NCBI RefSeq assembly: GCF_051020985.1
Contig: NC_135003.1
Coordinates: 12,827,501-12,891,500, forward strand
Reading direction: 5' to 3'
Length of the DNA: 64,000 bases
Source: Nomia melanderi
Lineage: Eukaryota; Arthropoda; Insecta; Hymenoptera; Halictidae
Positions 24,045 through 36,789 of this stretch are shown in pieces (position 1 is the first letter of the stretch; the number at the start of each line of letters is the position of its first letter). The notes under the pieces were generated by a model, which was not told the origin of the DNA, searched no databases, and worked only from the letters and a program-made list of their open reading frames with translations. The position numbers were made by a program, and so were the translations under genes.

Positions 24045-24645
24045 CGGTGCGCATATTTTTATATTTCTTCTGTCTGTTTCTAATAAAGTAGCGTTACTTA
24101 AGGTGTGAATTATTAGTTTTTAATTAAGAAATAGAGAAACGTTTGAAAGTAACTGCTGCTTCTGCGTATGAAAGTGTGCTCGCGAATTCAAATTCGCAAA
24201 AGTGGCGAAGGTATATTAAATTTAAAGGAATAGATTAAAATTGTACAGTGTTTTTTTATGAAATTTCATTCGAGTAGAAATATCGTTTCAAAATTTCCCG
24301 CGAAAAGTTTTGTATAGGAACATGGCTGCGACAGATTAGCTGTAATGGCTCTTTAGAAATTCATGTTTCTGATGATATACTGAGCGAAGAAATTGTATTA
24401 ATCGTTTAAAAGAGTAATTACCAGGTCGTAGAACTTAATATATTCATAATATCCGTGAAAATTCTATAAATAATGAAACACAGGGTTTAATAGAATCTAA
24501 TACAAATTTATATTCCTTTTTCGTTGACTAGAATCTTGTTCGAAACAAAGAAAATGTTTAGTTTAAGCCACAAATCTGCGTGAACGTCCTTAATGCAGTA
24601 ATCTGGACTCCTTTTCCCCTATTCATGGAATAAATAACTTCAACA

Positions 24646-25510
24646 TTGTTCCAACTTCTTGCACGCACCGTCAATGGCGGTCAACGCGAAGAACTGGTTC
24701 GCCAGGACGTTGCACAATTCAATACAGTTTCTTTTTCTCCTCGATCAATTAAAAGCATCCTTGAGGCAAAGAAAATTTCCCTTAATATCACCTCCTCTCG
24801 ACTCTCCCATAAAACCGCAATACATAAAATCATTCAGTTCCAAAATCCTCCAAAATCTTCGCTCCTTCAACTTCTCACTCTACGAAACAAGAACCTTCAA
24901 CTGACAAATACACCAAACTAGCAATCAAACATCAACAGGTACTCAATTAGTTAAACGTGCAACTCAACGCAGTCCTATTCTCCTTTTAACCACTTAAACC
25001 CATCCCTAAAAGAAAATTCTCTCGGAATATACATCTTCCCTAGACTCGTCTATAAAACTAAACATAAATCAGCATAAAGACCCAAGAACTCTTTCCAGTC
25101 TCCACTCCAAAAGAGAAACCTCCAACGTGGTACCAGTGTTTTACCTACACCATCAACTACAGGCAACGTGTCACCCGACACACGCGTCAAACCAGTAATC
25201 AGAGGACTTCAGCAACTTCACCAGTACCTTAATTACACGTGCAATTGAATACAGTTTCCCTTTACCTAATTAAAAGCATCCCCGGGGCAAAGAAGATCCT
25301 TACAACTTCCTCGATTCCATCTACGAAACTGTCCGCCGGCACGAAAATGCCTAGACCCTACAAGCAATCTCCACTCGCCAGTGTCCATTCCGCGGCACAA
25401 AAAGCCCCAACACTGTAGCAGACTTTTTGCCCGGCCTGTCAACGGCAGTCAACGCGTCAACTGACACATATATCAAAGCACCGATCGAAGGACTCGAGAG
25501 CGAGCTCGCC
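24646..25510. repeat. Three diverged direct repeats of about 250-280 bp
   Basis: An anchor of the form GCACAATTCAATACAGTTTC followed by AATTAAAAGCATCC and GGCAAAGAA occurs at about 24710 and 25240, with a weaker version at about 24958. A partner motif GTCAACGCG or GTCAACTGACAC recurs near 24676, 25160 and 25450. The region is rich in A and C on the plus strand, which opens frames artificially. Confidence 0.55.
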
Positions 25511-26107
25511 AGGATGTACAATCACGGGGTCCCCTTTAGAACCAGGTAGCATCGGTTTTTGCGGACGGTTCTTTCATGCCGGTGTTTCGCGACCGGTCTC
25601 GTTATTGGAGCATAATCCGAGGGGGTAGGTTTACTGTCCGAGAGCCGTCCCGCTCGTTACGCGTTTCGCCGAATCACGTCCCCGCGATTACACGTGTCCC
25701 GAGATGCATCGGGATCCCGTTATCGTTCGCGATCGATTAACTCCCCTTGATGCAGCTCTCCGGCGGCGCAGCGGACCGAGCGATCGCGGACACGGAAGGA
25801 ACTTTCTTATTCCTGCCTTCCTTTTTCATGCGCTCCGCGGAGTCTAGTCGTTACAGTCTGCTGGGATCGGCGCGAGGAGGATCGCCGGGGCCAACGGTTC
25901 GCTCGGGAAACACGCGATGACACCCAGACCCCCGAGGTTCAATCCTCCTTTTCCTTACTCCGACTTCCGACCGACGTTTTGCCTAACCGTTTCCATTCCA
26001 TACGCCGTGTGACACTTCTCTGGTTTAGTGTGACCACTGTTCCGATTGTCGTGTTACGGGAATTCGGGTGGCACGGTTTTCTGCCGCTGCACGATCGGTT
26101 CAGTGTT
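25511..26107. other. No gene seen: CpG-rich block
   Basis: Dense CpG, CGATCG and CCGCGG-like motifs, but frames are short and interrupted. Could be regulatory. Confidence 0.35.
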
Positions 26108-26412
26108 TTAACACGCTGAATGTCATGGGTCACCGGTGACCTCAACCGAATCGAATTACTATAATTCATTCGATCAACCCTTTGCGAAGATTCTTTGAAA
26201 TGTACAAAACTTTTAACGGATAAAGCTAACTTATATATTAATTTCTTAAATAATAGCAAAACAGAATCTATATGCTAATCTCTTGCTGCCCGAGCAATTA
26301 AATCATTTCCCTGCGACTTAGTCTCCCAAATGTAATTCAATGGCGTAAGTTGACGTTACTTATTTTCGTTTTCTATATTTGTCTCGTCAAAATCGTGCAG
26401 TCAACGTGTTAA
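26108..26412. mobile_element. TTAACACGTTGA-family MITE with a nested CCCTTTGCG-family fragment
   Basis: The outer ends are TTAACACGCTGAATG (with GGTCACCGGTGACC just inside) and CAACGTGTTAA. Inside, from about 26175, CAACCCTTTGCGAAGATTC followed by TTTGAAATGTA and a TCTCTTGCTG motif matches the other family (copies at 51574 and 60847). Its right end is lost. This looks like an insertion into an older element. Confidence 0.7.
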
Positions 26413-26819
26413 CGAGGAATTTGGATCTCGTTTGTTCTACTCTTTGCAGGGTTGCATTCTTTTGAGTCACACTGAATTTTAAAAATATCGTTTGGTAAAT
26501 GTTTGATTTCCTAGATCTGAACGGACGAACATCAATCTTTATAGGAACAATGGAATAAAACAATGAATGTCCGTAAATCTAGTGTTCACTCGTTTACTCG
26601 TTTTCTATTGGTTACGATTCGTGATATTTTTGCTGTTTGAGTTTGGTTTACAGTACCTTGCTTTTGTCTCTATATTTTTGTGCTTTTTAAGCTTTCGAAT
26701 GGTTCGTGTAGGTTTGAAAATTAAGATTCTTGGTGATACGTTGAATGAACGTTATGAATGTTAACTCGTACGTTACTAGAGAAATTATATTATTTTAAGA
26801 ATTTTAGTGTTCTAATGAA

Positions 26820-27345
26820 ATTGATGGATGTACAGTTGACGTTTGTATTGTTGGTCATTAGCGACTTGATTTACTTTGTAATATACGTTACTGGTAATCG
26901 AAATGGCGGCGTTTTATAAATTTCAACGTTCCTCGAAACTGTCAAACGTACAGTAACCATCCGTTTTATTGTATATTAAACGTTTGATTTATAATGTGCA
27001 TCGGCGGTCGTAGAAATTGTATCATTTTACAAATTTCAATGTTCCGCTTGTAACTCTCGAGTGAATAGTAAATGTCCGTGCTTGGGTATTAAAGGTTTGA
27101 TTGATCTTCTAATATACATTAGTGGCTGTAAGAATTGTATCATTTTACAAATTTAAATGTTCCGCCGTAACTCTCGCATAAATAATAACTGTCCGTATTA
27201 TTGGGCATTAAAGGTTTGATTGATTCTCTAATACACATTAGCGCACGTAGGATTTGTATCATTTTACAAATCCCAGTGTTTCAATATAAATCTCAAGCGT
27301 ACAGTAACCATCTGTTTTACTGCGCATTGACGGTTTGTGTGAATA
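26820..27345. repeat. About 118-bp tandem repeat, roughly four copies
   Basis: TTGTATCATTTTACAAATTT recurs near 27017, 27135 and (one change) 27254. Upstream diverged copies start near 26905. Shared blocks include ATGTTCCGC, TAACTCTCG and TTAAAGGTTTGATTGAT. Confidence 0.75.
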
Positions 27346-30300
27346 GCCATAGAAATTTTATTCGAGAAATGAATGATCGCGAGATTTTTTCCAATTTAAT
27401 CGCTTGTTATTTGATTTTACCAGAAAAAATCTTCCATTGCGCGCGAATTCTAACTGCGATTATTAACATTGTTCACTTTCAATTATAATTATTATATTGT
27501 AATACTAAACTCTAGCTATACGAGTCTACTAAAGTCAACAAATTTGTATCACTATTATCCGAAACAATTATATTTGATTAACGAATCGTTCGAACTCAAT
27601 CTGTCTTACGAGGTAATGTTACAAAGTCAACTTGCAAATCAAACTTTATTTGAAATTATGATTTATCCTTTTCCTTGGAACAGTTACGCATCCTTTTCGC
27701 TGATTACTTTCGTCTCAGCCAAAAATCACTCCGATAAAGGGTGAACGTTAACATCAACCCGCGAGAAACGCACCACTTGTCGCGATATGAAAGTGCGATA
27801 CGCGACCGAGTTCTCCAGAATTTTTAGCACCTCGGTTCCCTGAATCCCATCGCCAATCTACTTCCTTCCCTTTCGTTCACTCAAGAATCTTTTGTTATCG
27901 CGCCATTATTTACTCGATCGGGATTCCCACTTATTTACACACTAATCTTGTTCCACACATCGACAAGTACAATTATTCTGAATCACGACTCCACTTCCGA
28001 ATGAGCAATATATATTTCTAGCTACTCTTAACAGCCTTCTAACAGCTGAAAATAAAAAATATTCATCTCAATTTTCTCAAATAAAACAGTATAGAAAACC
28101 GCATTATTTATGAAACTCAACAGAACAAAGCATAAACTTCTATTACATCACCACCCAGCCAAAAAACACCAAAAACTAAAACTAACCCGATATTAACCTC
28201 TTGACCTGCAATATCATACTCGTGGCAAAAATCGTCAATTACTTTTCTTAACATTTAATTAATATTTAATTAGCACTCAATTGACGATTCTGGTCAGAAG
28301 TCCGATATTGCAGGTCAAATATTATTAGTTTTGGTTTCTACTGTTTCTCTGCTGGAGAATAGAATATAAAGACAATATTTAATTGATATTCCTCTTTCCA
28401 TTAGCAATCTCTAAGTCTACAGTAAACGCGGACGTAAGATGATCAAAATGATTAACGGCGAACAACTGTTATACATCACAGTTAACAAATAAATCAAAAG
28501 TCGAAGGATCAACATTAACGTCACACGGACAGTGTCTGAACGATCATCATCCCCGAAACATCAACCCATTCCCCCTTCCCACGGCCGGGAATCTTTCGTC
28601 ATCGCACCTTTACGCACCCGATTCCCATTTATTTGCTCGCCGATCTTATTCACTCCGAACACCGACGAGCCTGTTCCAGAGAGTCGGTCAACCTCATCTC
28701 GCCCGATAATTCCACGTCCGAGCCGCGATAAGAAGTCGCGATAAAAAAGGAAACCGAGGAAGGAATTAATAGCCCGCCGCGGCGCGCGCGGTCGTTAGAA
28801 GACGCTGGCTCGCGCGAAACAGCGTGTGTTATTCCGCGCTTTGCAAATGAACACGCGGACAGAACCGAGAATGATTACCGTTAGCGATGCGGTAATTGCT
28901 GCGTGCCGAGTGACTCGTTATGGCCGCGTGAAATCCGATTTTTCCAGCTGGCGAGCGACCGGCTAGAGCCACGCGGAGGCTGCTGCTCGGCCCTATCTTG
29001 TCGCCGGGAAGATTAACCCAGTACGCTACATCGGCTAACACTAATTAGTTGTCGTTCCGGCGATTACCAGGGAATCGCCGATAACATTGTTTGTGTGCCA
29101 GCTGCCCGATCCGATGCTCCCGCGGCTTCCACGCGAAAATAATGCCTCGGACCGGAGGGTCGCGCTGAATTTTTGGAACCGTTTCGGCTGGTTCGAGTGA
29201 ATGGAAGTCGAGGAACATGATATTTATGTTCTGAAGATTCATTGATATTATCTGTCGTATCTATTAGTCGATTCCTCCGTTGGCGAACGTAAGTGCTTCA
29301 CAAATGGAGGAAGGGGGAATGTATTTTTGTTATAGAAATCAGTGGAACAACGGAGGTAGCTTCTCGCGAAGCTCTCGTATCAGCGAATTGACTGAGATTG
29401 CAAGTAAACCTATATTACATTAGACTCTTCAAAAATACTGAAAACATGAATATAAGAAACAGTAATGAAATCTAAGACTCCAAGTCTAAAGAATCTCTTT
29501 ACTTTTCCCAATCCCGAAGCTGCCAGTCACACGAGCAAACTACTCAAAACGAGCGTTCGCTATAAACAATTGACCAAGCCTCCAAAGAAACTTCCCAACG
29601 ATCCTACCAGTCCCGAATCTCTACTGTTTAAAGAAAATCCCCCGAGCGTCTAGAAGAGTCTTAGGAAACCCTCCGGTTTCCTAAAACCTTTCTAGGTGGC
29701 GAGATTCGACGTCTACCAACCCGCACACTATTTTCACTAAACAACAGACGAGCGATCAATCACCTATTCACTGATAACATTCACCAAACGCGTTATCTAC
29801 ACAGACGTAGTGCCGATGAGTCGACGAATGCACTGGGAAAGACTCCGAAACCTCGGTGCCGTTCGACCGGAGGAGGACGGGCGACTCGCGGAGCGTCGAT
29901 CGTTGACGTACGAGGCACGATCGATGATCGAGGAGCGGCCGAGCTCGATCGGCACGCGCTACGCGATCTGACAACGGATCGAAGTGCCGTAGGACTGTTT
30001 TAGTGGCCGGCCAATGCATCGCCAGTGGCAGCGGCTCCCTTCCCCTCGATCTCCCACATCATTCTCCTCTTTTCTCTTTCCCGGTCGTTCGCGGCGCGCC
30101 GCCTCCACCTCCGAGCCGCCGCAGCCGCGCCGGGGGCTTTTATGAAAGGCCGGTGGAAGGGAACCGCGCTGTGCAAAACCGCGCGAGTCGGCTTAGCCGC
30201 TTGTAAACCCGTACCGTGTCACTTGTGCGTCCCTGTTTGCGCGACTTATCCCTCAATCGGCGCGCTAACGAATTTCATTGGGATCGTCGGCGTCGCGGCG

Positions 30301-30409
30301 AGGAATGTTGCGCGGCGATTCGCGGATTCATCGCTGCGGGGCGACCGGCTTCAGCGTTGGGACCTTCGTCTTTGTAATTAGGGAACAAGAAACTGGGAAT
30401 TAATGGTTT
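27346..30409. other. No gene seen apart from the small element at 28193
   Basis: GC blocks at 28530-29250 and 29760-30370. In the latter, a plus frame (VVPMSRRMHWERLRNLGAV) and a minus frame (29768-30019) both look protein-like, but neither has good splice borders. Confidence 0.4.
28193..28322. mobile_element. Small inverted-repeat element, TTGACCTGCAATATC ends
   Basis: TTAACCTCTTGACCTGCAATATC is split around an AT-rich core, and GATATTGCAGGTCAAA closes the element at about 28304-28319. The left flank carries TTAA. It is about 130 bp and non-coding. Confidence 0.6.
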
Positions 30410-30850
30410 TCATCTGTTTTAAGAATGAGTGGGCATGTTTGGATCTCGCGTTGATACCTGTGTTTAAGGATTTGTTTGATGGGTCGGTTAAATTCGGTCG
30501 TTCTTGGTTTACTTTCTAATTAAGAGGTGGAGGTTTGAACGCTGAAACTTCTCGATTTGATCTTTAGAATTTGATTTAACTGGCAAATGAGTACTGATAT
30601 TTAGATCTAGTGTTGAAACTTCTGTTTGGGTTTATTTGATGGGTAGATGAAATTCAGTCATTCTTGGTTTGTTGCTTTCTAATTAAAAGGTGGAGGTTTT
30701 AATGCTACAACTTTTCGATTTGAGCATTAAAATTTTATCTACCTAGCAAATGAGTGCTAATATTTAGATCTAGTGTTCAAACCTCTGTTTGGGTTTGTTT
30801 GATAGATAGATCACATTTAATCATTCTTGATTTATTGTTTTATATTATTA
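30410..30850. repeat. Diverged tandem repeat of about 150-170 bp, nearly three copies
   Basis: GCAAATGAGTRCTRATATTT followed by AGATCTAGTGTT occurs at 30593 and 30746, with an older version at about 30424. Other shared blocks are TTTGATGGGT, TTCTTGGTTT and TCTAATTAAAAGGTGGAGG. Confidence 0.7.
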
Positions 30851-32224
30851 TTGTTATTATTTCTGTGAGAAATGATCAACACTGGAGCTATCGAGCAGTC
30901 AAGTCTGTCTAATATGTACCTTCTTGTAGAAATTATAAACAAAAATGCATTTATCATTTTTTCATTTACCATTTGCAAATGCATTTGTCATTTGTCGAAT
31001 AAATTAGTGGGGTATAATATCAAATATACAGGTTCCAGAATGAAAGAAATGAAGAACACTTCTACTATGGTAAGTTTCCCAAATTAGTTAACCGTTTTCG
31101 AGAGGAATCAAATTCCCTAAGCGACTTTCAGAACAAAAAAGTCGGATAAGATCTGTGAAATTTTGAAAGCTGATTATTGTTTTCATAGTTCTCGCGCATG
31201 AATTATACGTTCAAGCGGCATGCGTTATGCTTTCTGTGTTTACTTAGGCGGAAATAGAGATTCCTAACAGTACACTTTGTACCACTTCTTCTTTTAATGA
31301 AAGCTGAACACGATACTGCAGCCGTGAAACGTTTATAAACAAGTCGTTTTTATCATAACGGGTATACCGTTAAAAGTTTTATTAGGGCATTGAATTGCGA
31401 GAAATCCTGCACTTCGGAGAGGAACATATTCGATGTAATTACCTTGAAAAGCAATCGACGAGCTCAACTCGTCGAACACATTATGTGTCGCATATTTAAT
31501 AACTTAACTTTCAACGGGCACTAGAACTGTAATATACAGTCGGTGAACGTAGCACAGATTCGAGAAGCATTTTATTTTCGATTCATTTATCAGATGCATC
31601 GGACCTGCTGAGAGAAGCGAATGAAAAATAAGTGAAATTCGCGGCGCGCAGTTATGCTTTACTTTCAACTCCCAACGAACCTTTTCGCAGTTTTGTTTTC
31701 CCTATTATTCTCGTTCGCAAAGAGTCACCTCCACTTTCACTATCATTCAGAGGAGAAGGTGCGCGAGACGAGTAAAAGGATTGCCGTATGCAAGCATAAA
31801 ATACTGCTCGATTCAACAGCTGCGCAGAATTTTCTTCCGTATTATTTTTGTTTCCCTTTTCCCCACCCGGCTTCAGAGGAAGTAGCACTTCTCATTTCCC
31901 GGCGAACGCCGCCGCCCATTTTACGCGGCGCGCGGAGTGCGACAGCATCATTCTTTCGCCTTGGAATTCTTAAAGCAGTGTTTTTCAAACAGCTTTTCTA
32001 TAGAATATTTTGCTGAAAATTGTCTGAACAAATTCCAACGGAATAACGCACGTTCTAAATGTGACGCTGTATATCTTCCGCCATAATTAAAACTAGAAAC
32101 TGCCTCAGAATAATAAGAATATTCCTTTCTTTCTATTATTCAAATATCGTAGCAATCACAACTCGTTTTCCATTATACCGTTAACAAACTCTCTCGTCCA
32201 AAGAATTATAATTTCAGTTACAAT

Positions 32225-32361
32225 GAGAATCGTAGCGAACAAAGCTATTTTACTTCAACATTTCTCAAATCGATGCATTATTCGTATAATATTAAATATC
32301 AAATCCTATAGTTTTACCATAATCAAGTGATGAGTGTCACCTCTCGAGTGCAAAGGGTTAA
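32225..32361. mobile_element. Truncated CCCTTTGCACTCG MITE (right end)
   Basis: GTGTCACCTCTCGAGTGCAA followed by AGGGTTAA at 32361 matches the terminal repeat. The interior has CAAATCGATGCATTATTCG and ATCAAATCCTATAGTTTTAC. No matching left end was found. Confidence 0.6.
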
Positions 32362-32799
32362 TTCATTCATTTTCAATATTCAAAGCACTCGAAATGTAAT
32401 AACACTTCCCAACACATTTTAAAATAAACAACTCCAGACGCATACAGCACCAATAAAATTTCCAAAAACATTCTTTAACATACTGAGAAACCTAGTTGAA
32501 GACCTGAAACATCCATTTTCGTTCCCGAGTGTCAACCTATCAGGCAAAAGTCTCGAGGATCGCTCAGAAAAAGACGTTCCCTATTCATCGAACAGATTCC
32601 ACCGCGTTCGTAGCATCATTGTGCAATCATTCCCAAAATTTCGATCGCATTCCTGGCCAACGGCGGAATATAAGGCTTCGCTATTCGAAGAAATGATTAA
32701 TCCTCCACACGTTCACAGACACACGCACCAGCTCCCGCGGCGGTTTTCAGTTCTCCTTGGATTCATCGCCGGTAGCAGTGAACGTCTCCCATAAACCCT

Positions 32800-33205
32800 C
32801 GCGGGAGAACTTCTTTCTCGTCCTATACTTCCCCTGTCTTCCATTTTTAATTTTTTTCATTTTTTCTCTTTCTTCCTTCTCCTCCAATCTTCCTGCTTTC
32901 CACTCCTCCCCTATCGCGTTTGTTAATTTCACTTTGCTTAATTTTTTCCATCTCTTCCCTTATCTTCTCCTTTCCCATATTTTACTTTTATTTTCTTCAT
33001 TTTTCTATTTGCTTCCCTTGCGATCTTTCTACTTGCCTCTCCTCCGCCATACTTCATTTTTATTTTCCTCGTGTTTCCTCTTTTCTCCTTTACGACCTCT
33101 ACTCTCTCTTTTCCGTTCTCGATTCTTCATTTTTATTAACCCCATTTCTTATATTTTTTGCCTTACGACTTTATGTACCTTTCTTTCCTTCTATTTTTCA
33201 GTTTG
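32800..33205. repeat. Second long pyrimidine-rich tract
   Basis: About 400 bases of mostly T and C with TTTTTCATTTTTC and CTTCCTTCTCCTCC units. It resembles the tract at 14460 in composition and orientation but is T-richer. Confidence 0.75.
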
Positions 33206-33419
33206 TTAGAATTGTAGTAATTAATTGCTCGCGAGAGACTACCGTTCAACCGTACAATTTTCTAACGGTAAGCAGATCACCGGATTACTCGTTGAGTAGA
33301 AGATTTTGAATTATTAACCTCTTGTTCCACAATATACCTCAACCTCTTCGCGAACATTTCAAATAGAATTTAACGGATATAAATATCACTCAACTCCTTC
33401 AACTCCAAATCTTCCTCTT

Positions 33420-34025
33420 TCTCGTGTGAATTATATCCTTTCCTCGATGAATTATAACCACTGAAATAATTTCGTCAAACTTACGAAAGAAATTACAGTG
33501 CAATGCCCTTATTTATGCGACGATTCAATACCTCTGTCCTTCCACTTTCTTCTCTTTTCCCTTTTAAATCTGTCTCTCTTCTCTTCCTCTTCCCCCTTTT
33601 TCATTTTTTTAACCCTTTGCACTTGAGAGGTGACTCTCAGTCACCACTTGATTTGATTTGCAAAATTCTAAAGTCTTCTATATAATATTAAGCTGTGTAT
33701 GATGCATCAATATGTGGAATATTGAAATAAAATAACTTTCCTTCTTAATTTATACATGTTTCCTCATTAATTTATTTCAAAGAACATCGTCTATATCTCA
33801 TCGCAGAACATTCAATATTTTTAGTGAAAAATTTTCGAGTGCAAAGAGTTAACAGAACTTAACACATAAGTATCACTCAAATCTTCCCTTCTCATATGAA
33901 TTATATTCTTTCCTCAATGAATTGTAACCACTGAAATAATTTCGTCAAACTTACGAAAGAAACTACAGTGCAATGCCCTTATTTATGCGACGATTCAATG
34001 CCTCTGTCCTTCCACTTTCTTCTCG
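33420..34025. repeat. About 125-bp direct duplication flanking a MITE
   Basis: A block with CCACTGAAATAATTTCGTCA and GACGATTCAATRCCTCTGTC occurs at about 33425-33548 and, offset by 470 bases, at about 33895-34020. They differ at only a few positions. A full-length MITE lies in the intervening segment. A much more diverged relative of the first half occurs near 35310. Confidence 0.8.
33609..33852. mobile_element. TTAA MITE, CCCTTTGCACTCG family, full length 244 bp
   Basis: TTAACCCTTTGCACTTGAGA at the left, with GTGACTCTCAGTCACC just inside. TCGAGTGCAAAGAGTTAA at the right. It has the same length as the copy at 16215 but the opposite orientation. Confidence 0.85.
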
Positions 34026-36789
34026 TATTCTTTCCTTCTCCCGTTTCATTTTCCCTTTACTTCCCACACTTCACGGATTCTTCCCTTATTCTCCGTCCAA
34101 CGCGGAACTCGTGGGACCGAGGCAGCCAAGGAAGGATCGGTAGCGTGCGGACGCGTGTACGAATGCGCCAGGACCGGTAGTATCGCATATTTATGGTGAA
34201 CATAGGGCCCTGTCGCAACTATATAACCGAGCCGACTCCCTTTTCCCAACCACCGTCAACCTCCGAACGTAAGCGACCAATTAGCCGCGGCTTACAACCA
34301 CCATGGCCACCGTCGCTCTCTCTCTTCCCCGTCTCATCCTCTCCGTTCCTCTTCGTGGTCTCGTGACGAGTAGGTGATGGCGTTTCTGCTTTCAGCCAAT
34401 TTATGCGACGCGCGCGTTAACATCGACCTTTGTGCCGGTATAAACTTTCATTAGCGGAATGATAATGTATTAGGTTGTTAAACCAACTCCTCGCTCCCCG
34501 CGCGGGATTTAACGACTACGGGAAAAACCCATTCGACGTGTGTACCCGCGCGAGCGGAATTTTTTCGCGTGCTCGTTCGGGTTTCTTGTTCGCGGTTCGT
34601 AACGTCGCAGAAACCTCGAATTTGTCGTTAAGGAAATTTATTCGGATATAAGACATTTACGCGTTACGGGATTCGGGAATGCGTCGGGGAGATTTATGGG
34701 CAGGCTTTTTGGGGGTGACTCTAAAGGGTTGGGATTGAAAGGAATTCTTGGCGGTCCGTAGATGCGTTTTTTGGGAGTCGGGAATTTAGATTAGTTTCGT
34801 TGAAACGCCGCTGTGTGGACTACATTATTTTCAATTAGAGCTGCAGAGAATTACGTGTATTCGCAGAATTGCATCGAAATCGACCTGAATTCTTACGAAA
34901 CGATGTTTAAGGAATTCGATATCCGTCAAATTGACGGGTTCCGTGAACTTGGAACTTGAAAAATAAAATTCTACGATTGAATTCTGTTGGTTTGAAAGAG
35001 GTGTATGGAAATTTATAGAAATTCATTTTCATTCCTACAGTTTTGTAGGTTAATGTCTCGTGAATATTATGAAACGAATCTAAGTTGCAGCTTTGAAGAG
35101 TTAATAAAATTCCTATTAGTTCCTTCAAATTATACAACTATCGAGCATCGCTATATTATGAAAAGTTTCAAGATTAAGAGTACCAAAGTTCTATTAAATA
35201 TACGTCTGAACAAACCAGCTAGTAACGCATAATCAGTCCCATTGAATAAAGTTAAATAATATAAATAAAACTAAGAAATTTATAGAAAACTATGCTATAA
35301 TTATATTAATTCAAACACTGAAATATTTTTGACAAACTTATGAAAGAAATTACAGTGCAGAAGAAGATTGTTCTTAATGAGTAGAACGCCACACAAAGCC
35401 AATCAATAATTTTCTCCCGCAAGAATACCACGCTGCACACCGATCCAATCGCGTTCTTCCCGTGTTATTATCCCATCGGAAAATAATCAATCCTGCTGAT
35501 GCAAGAACATGACCTGGACAACAGAAAACGCGAGGTCGCCGCTAGAAGAGCCTCGACTATCTACTTCTATGTCGCAACCGGCGCGGCAACGACATTGTAC
35601 GCGCATCTTACAAGGGATTCAATTACCGTCCATCTCGTTTGCGTTTCGCTACAAGATCTCACGCCGTTGGGGTTCTTGTAATTAGCCCGACGAATAAGAG
35701 AAACACACGTTCGCACACGATCGACACACTTTATAATGCACGACGCGTGGTGGTACAGCCTATTCCACTTCCTACGAGTGAATCTTATTTGTTATAGTCG
35801 ATATTTGTGTAAAATCATCTTCACTTAAAGATTCAACGGCGATATTGCTGTACAACCGTTGTAATCGCGCATATTTTACATTTAAGGCGCTGCATTTTCA
35901 TTTTGGAGAATATTTGTGAAATGAGAAGAAGATGGTCAGAAGATGAAAAATGGTACGAAACATAGGTAACGGTTGAATATTATTTTCGTTTTGTGGTGAA
36001 ATAATTTTTGTATGAGATTTGATGGTTATGCTTAGATTTTTAATAGGAGAAAGAGAATGGAGTTTAGTTGAATTTTGTATTAATCTGTTTCTAAAAAATA
36101 TTGTGACTTCAAGCTTAAGGGAAGTCTGACTGGCAGTCGGATAGAAAGTCAAACCCTGACGAGTTTAACAGGCAGATAAAAAGCGTGGCAAGGTCACTTC
36201 CGACGCGTGATAAAGTATATCGCCCACGCGTTAGAAAATTATGCGTTCCACGTTATTTATAGATCCCCTAAATTCAGTTAGACTACAGTTATCTTTTGAG
36301 AATAAGAATTCTTTGAAAATAATTGAAGATAAAGGTTCCATTATCTGTCCATTTCTCATATTTCTGCTTAGCACACGTATGTGCCAATAATTTTGTGAAT
36401 CACTGTACACATACATATCATCATACTTCCTCTTCAAATCAGTCATATTTCCTTCGACTTCCACCGCTTGCTAAAAAATATTTCTCGCATTTTGCTTCTT
36501 TGAAGAATATGCATGAACTCATTAAGGTACTTGTCAATCCATGCACGGGCACTTCCAAGTTAGTGACAGTGAAAATTATTATTACATTTTTAAAGGAACT
36601 AAATAAATCTTAAGACTCATATGAAATCTTTATAAATTCTAACAGTCTCCTATTTTACCTTCCAACCTTAGACTCAAACAATGGACACTAAACTCGACTA
36701 AAATTCCACAGCAAATAAAACAATTCTAAATACAACATACTTACTATAAGAAGTAAAACATAATACAACATACAATTAAAACTCTGTAC
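34026..36789. other. No gene seen: GC-rich 34080-34780, AT-rich after
   Basis: No splice-bounded coding frame. A short stretch near 35310-35365 echoes the duplicated block at 33420. Confidence 0.45.

Noticed and set aside
29768..30019. Protein-like frames on both strands in a CpG-rich block
   Set aside because: The minus frame (83 codons) and the plus frame beginning VVPMSRRMHWERL are equally plausible. The acceptor TTATCTACACAG is weak and there is no donor, so there is no basis to choose.
32757..33309. Hydrophobic 129-150-codon frames
   Set aside because: Again produced by a T/C-rich tract. No start context or splice evidence.
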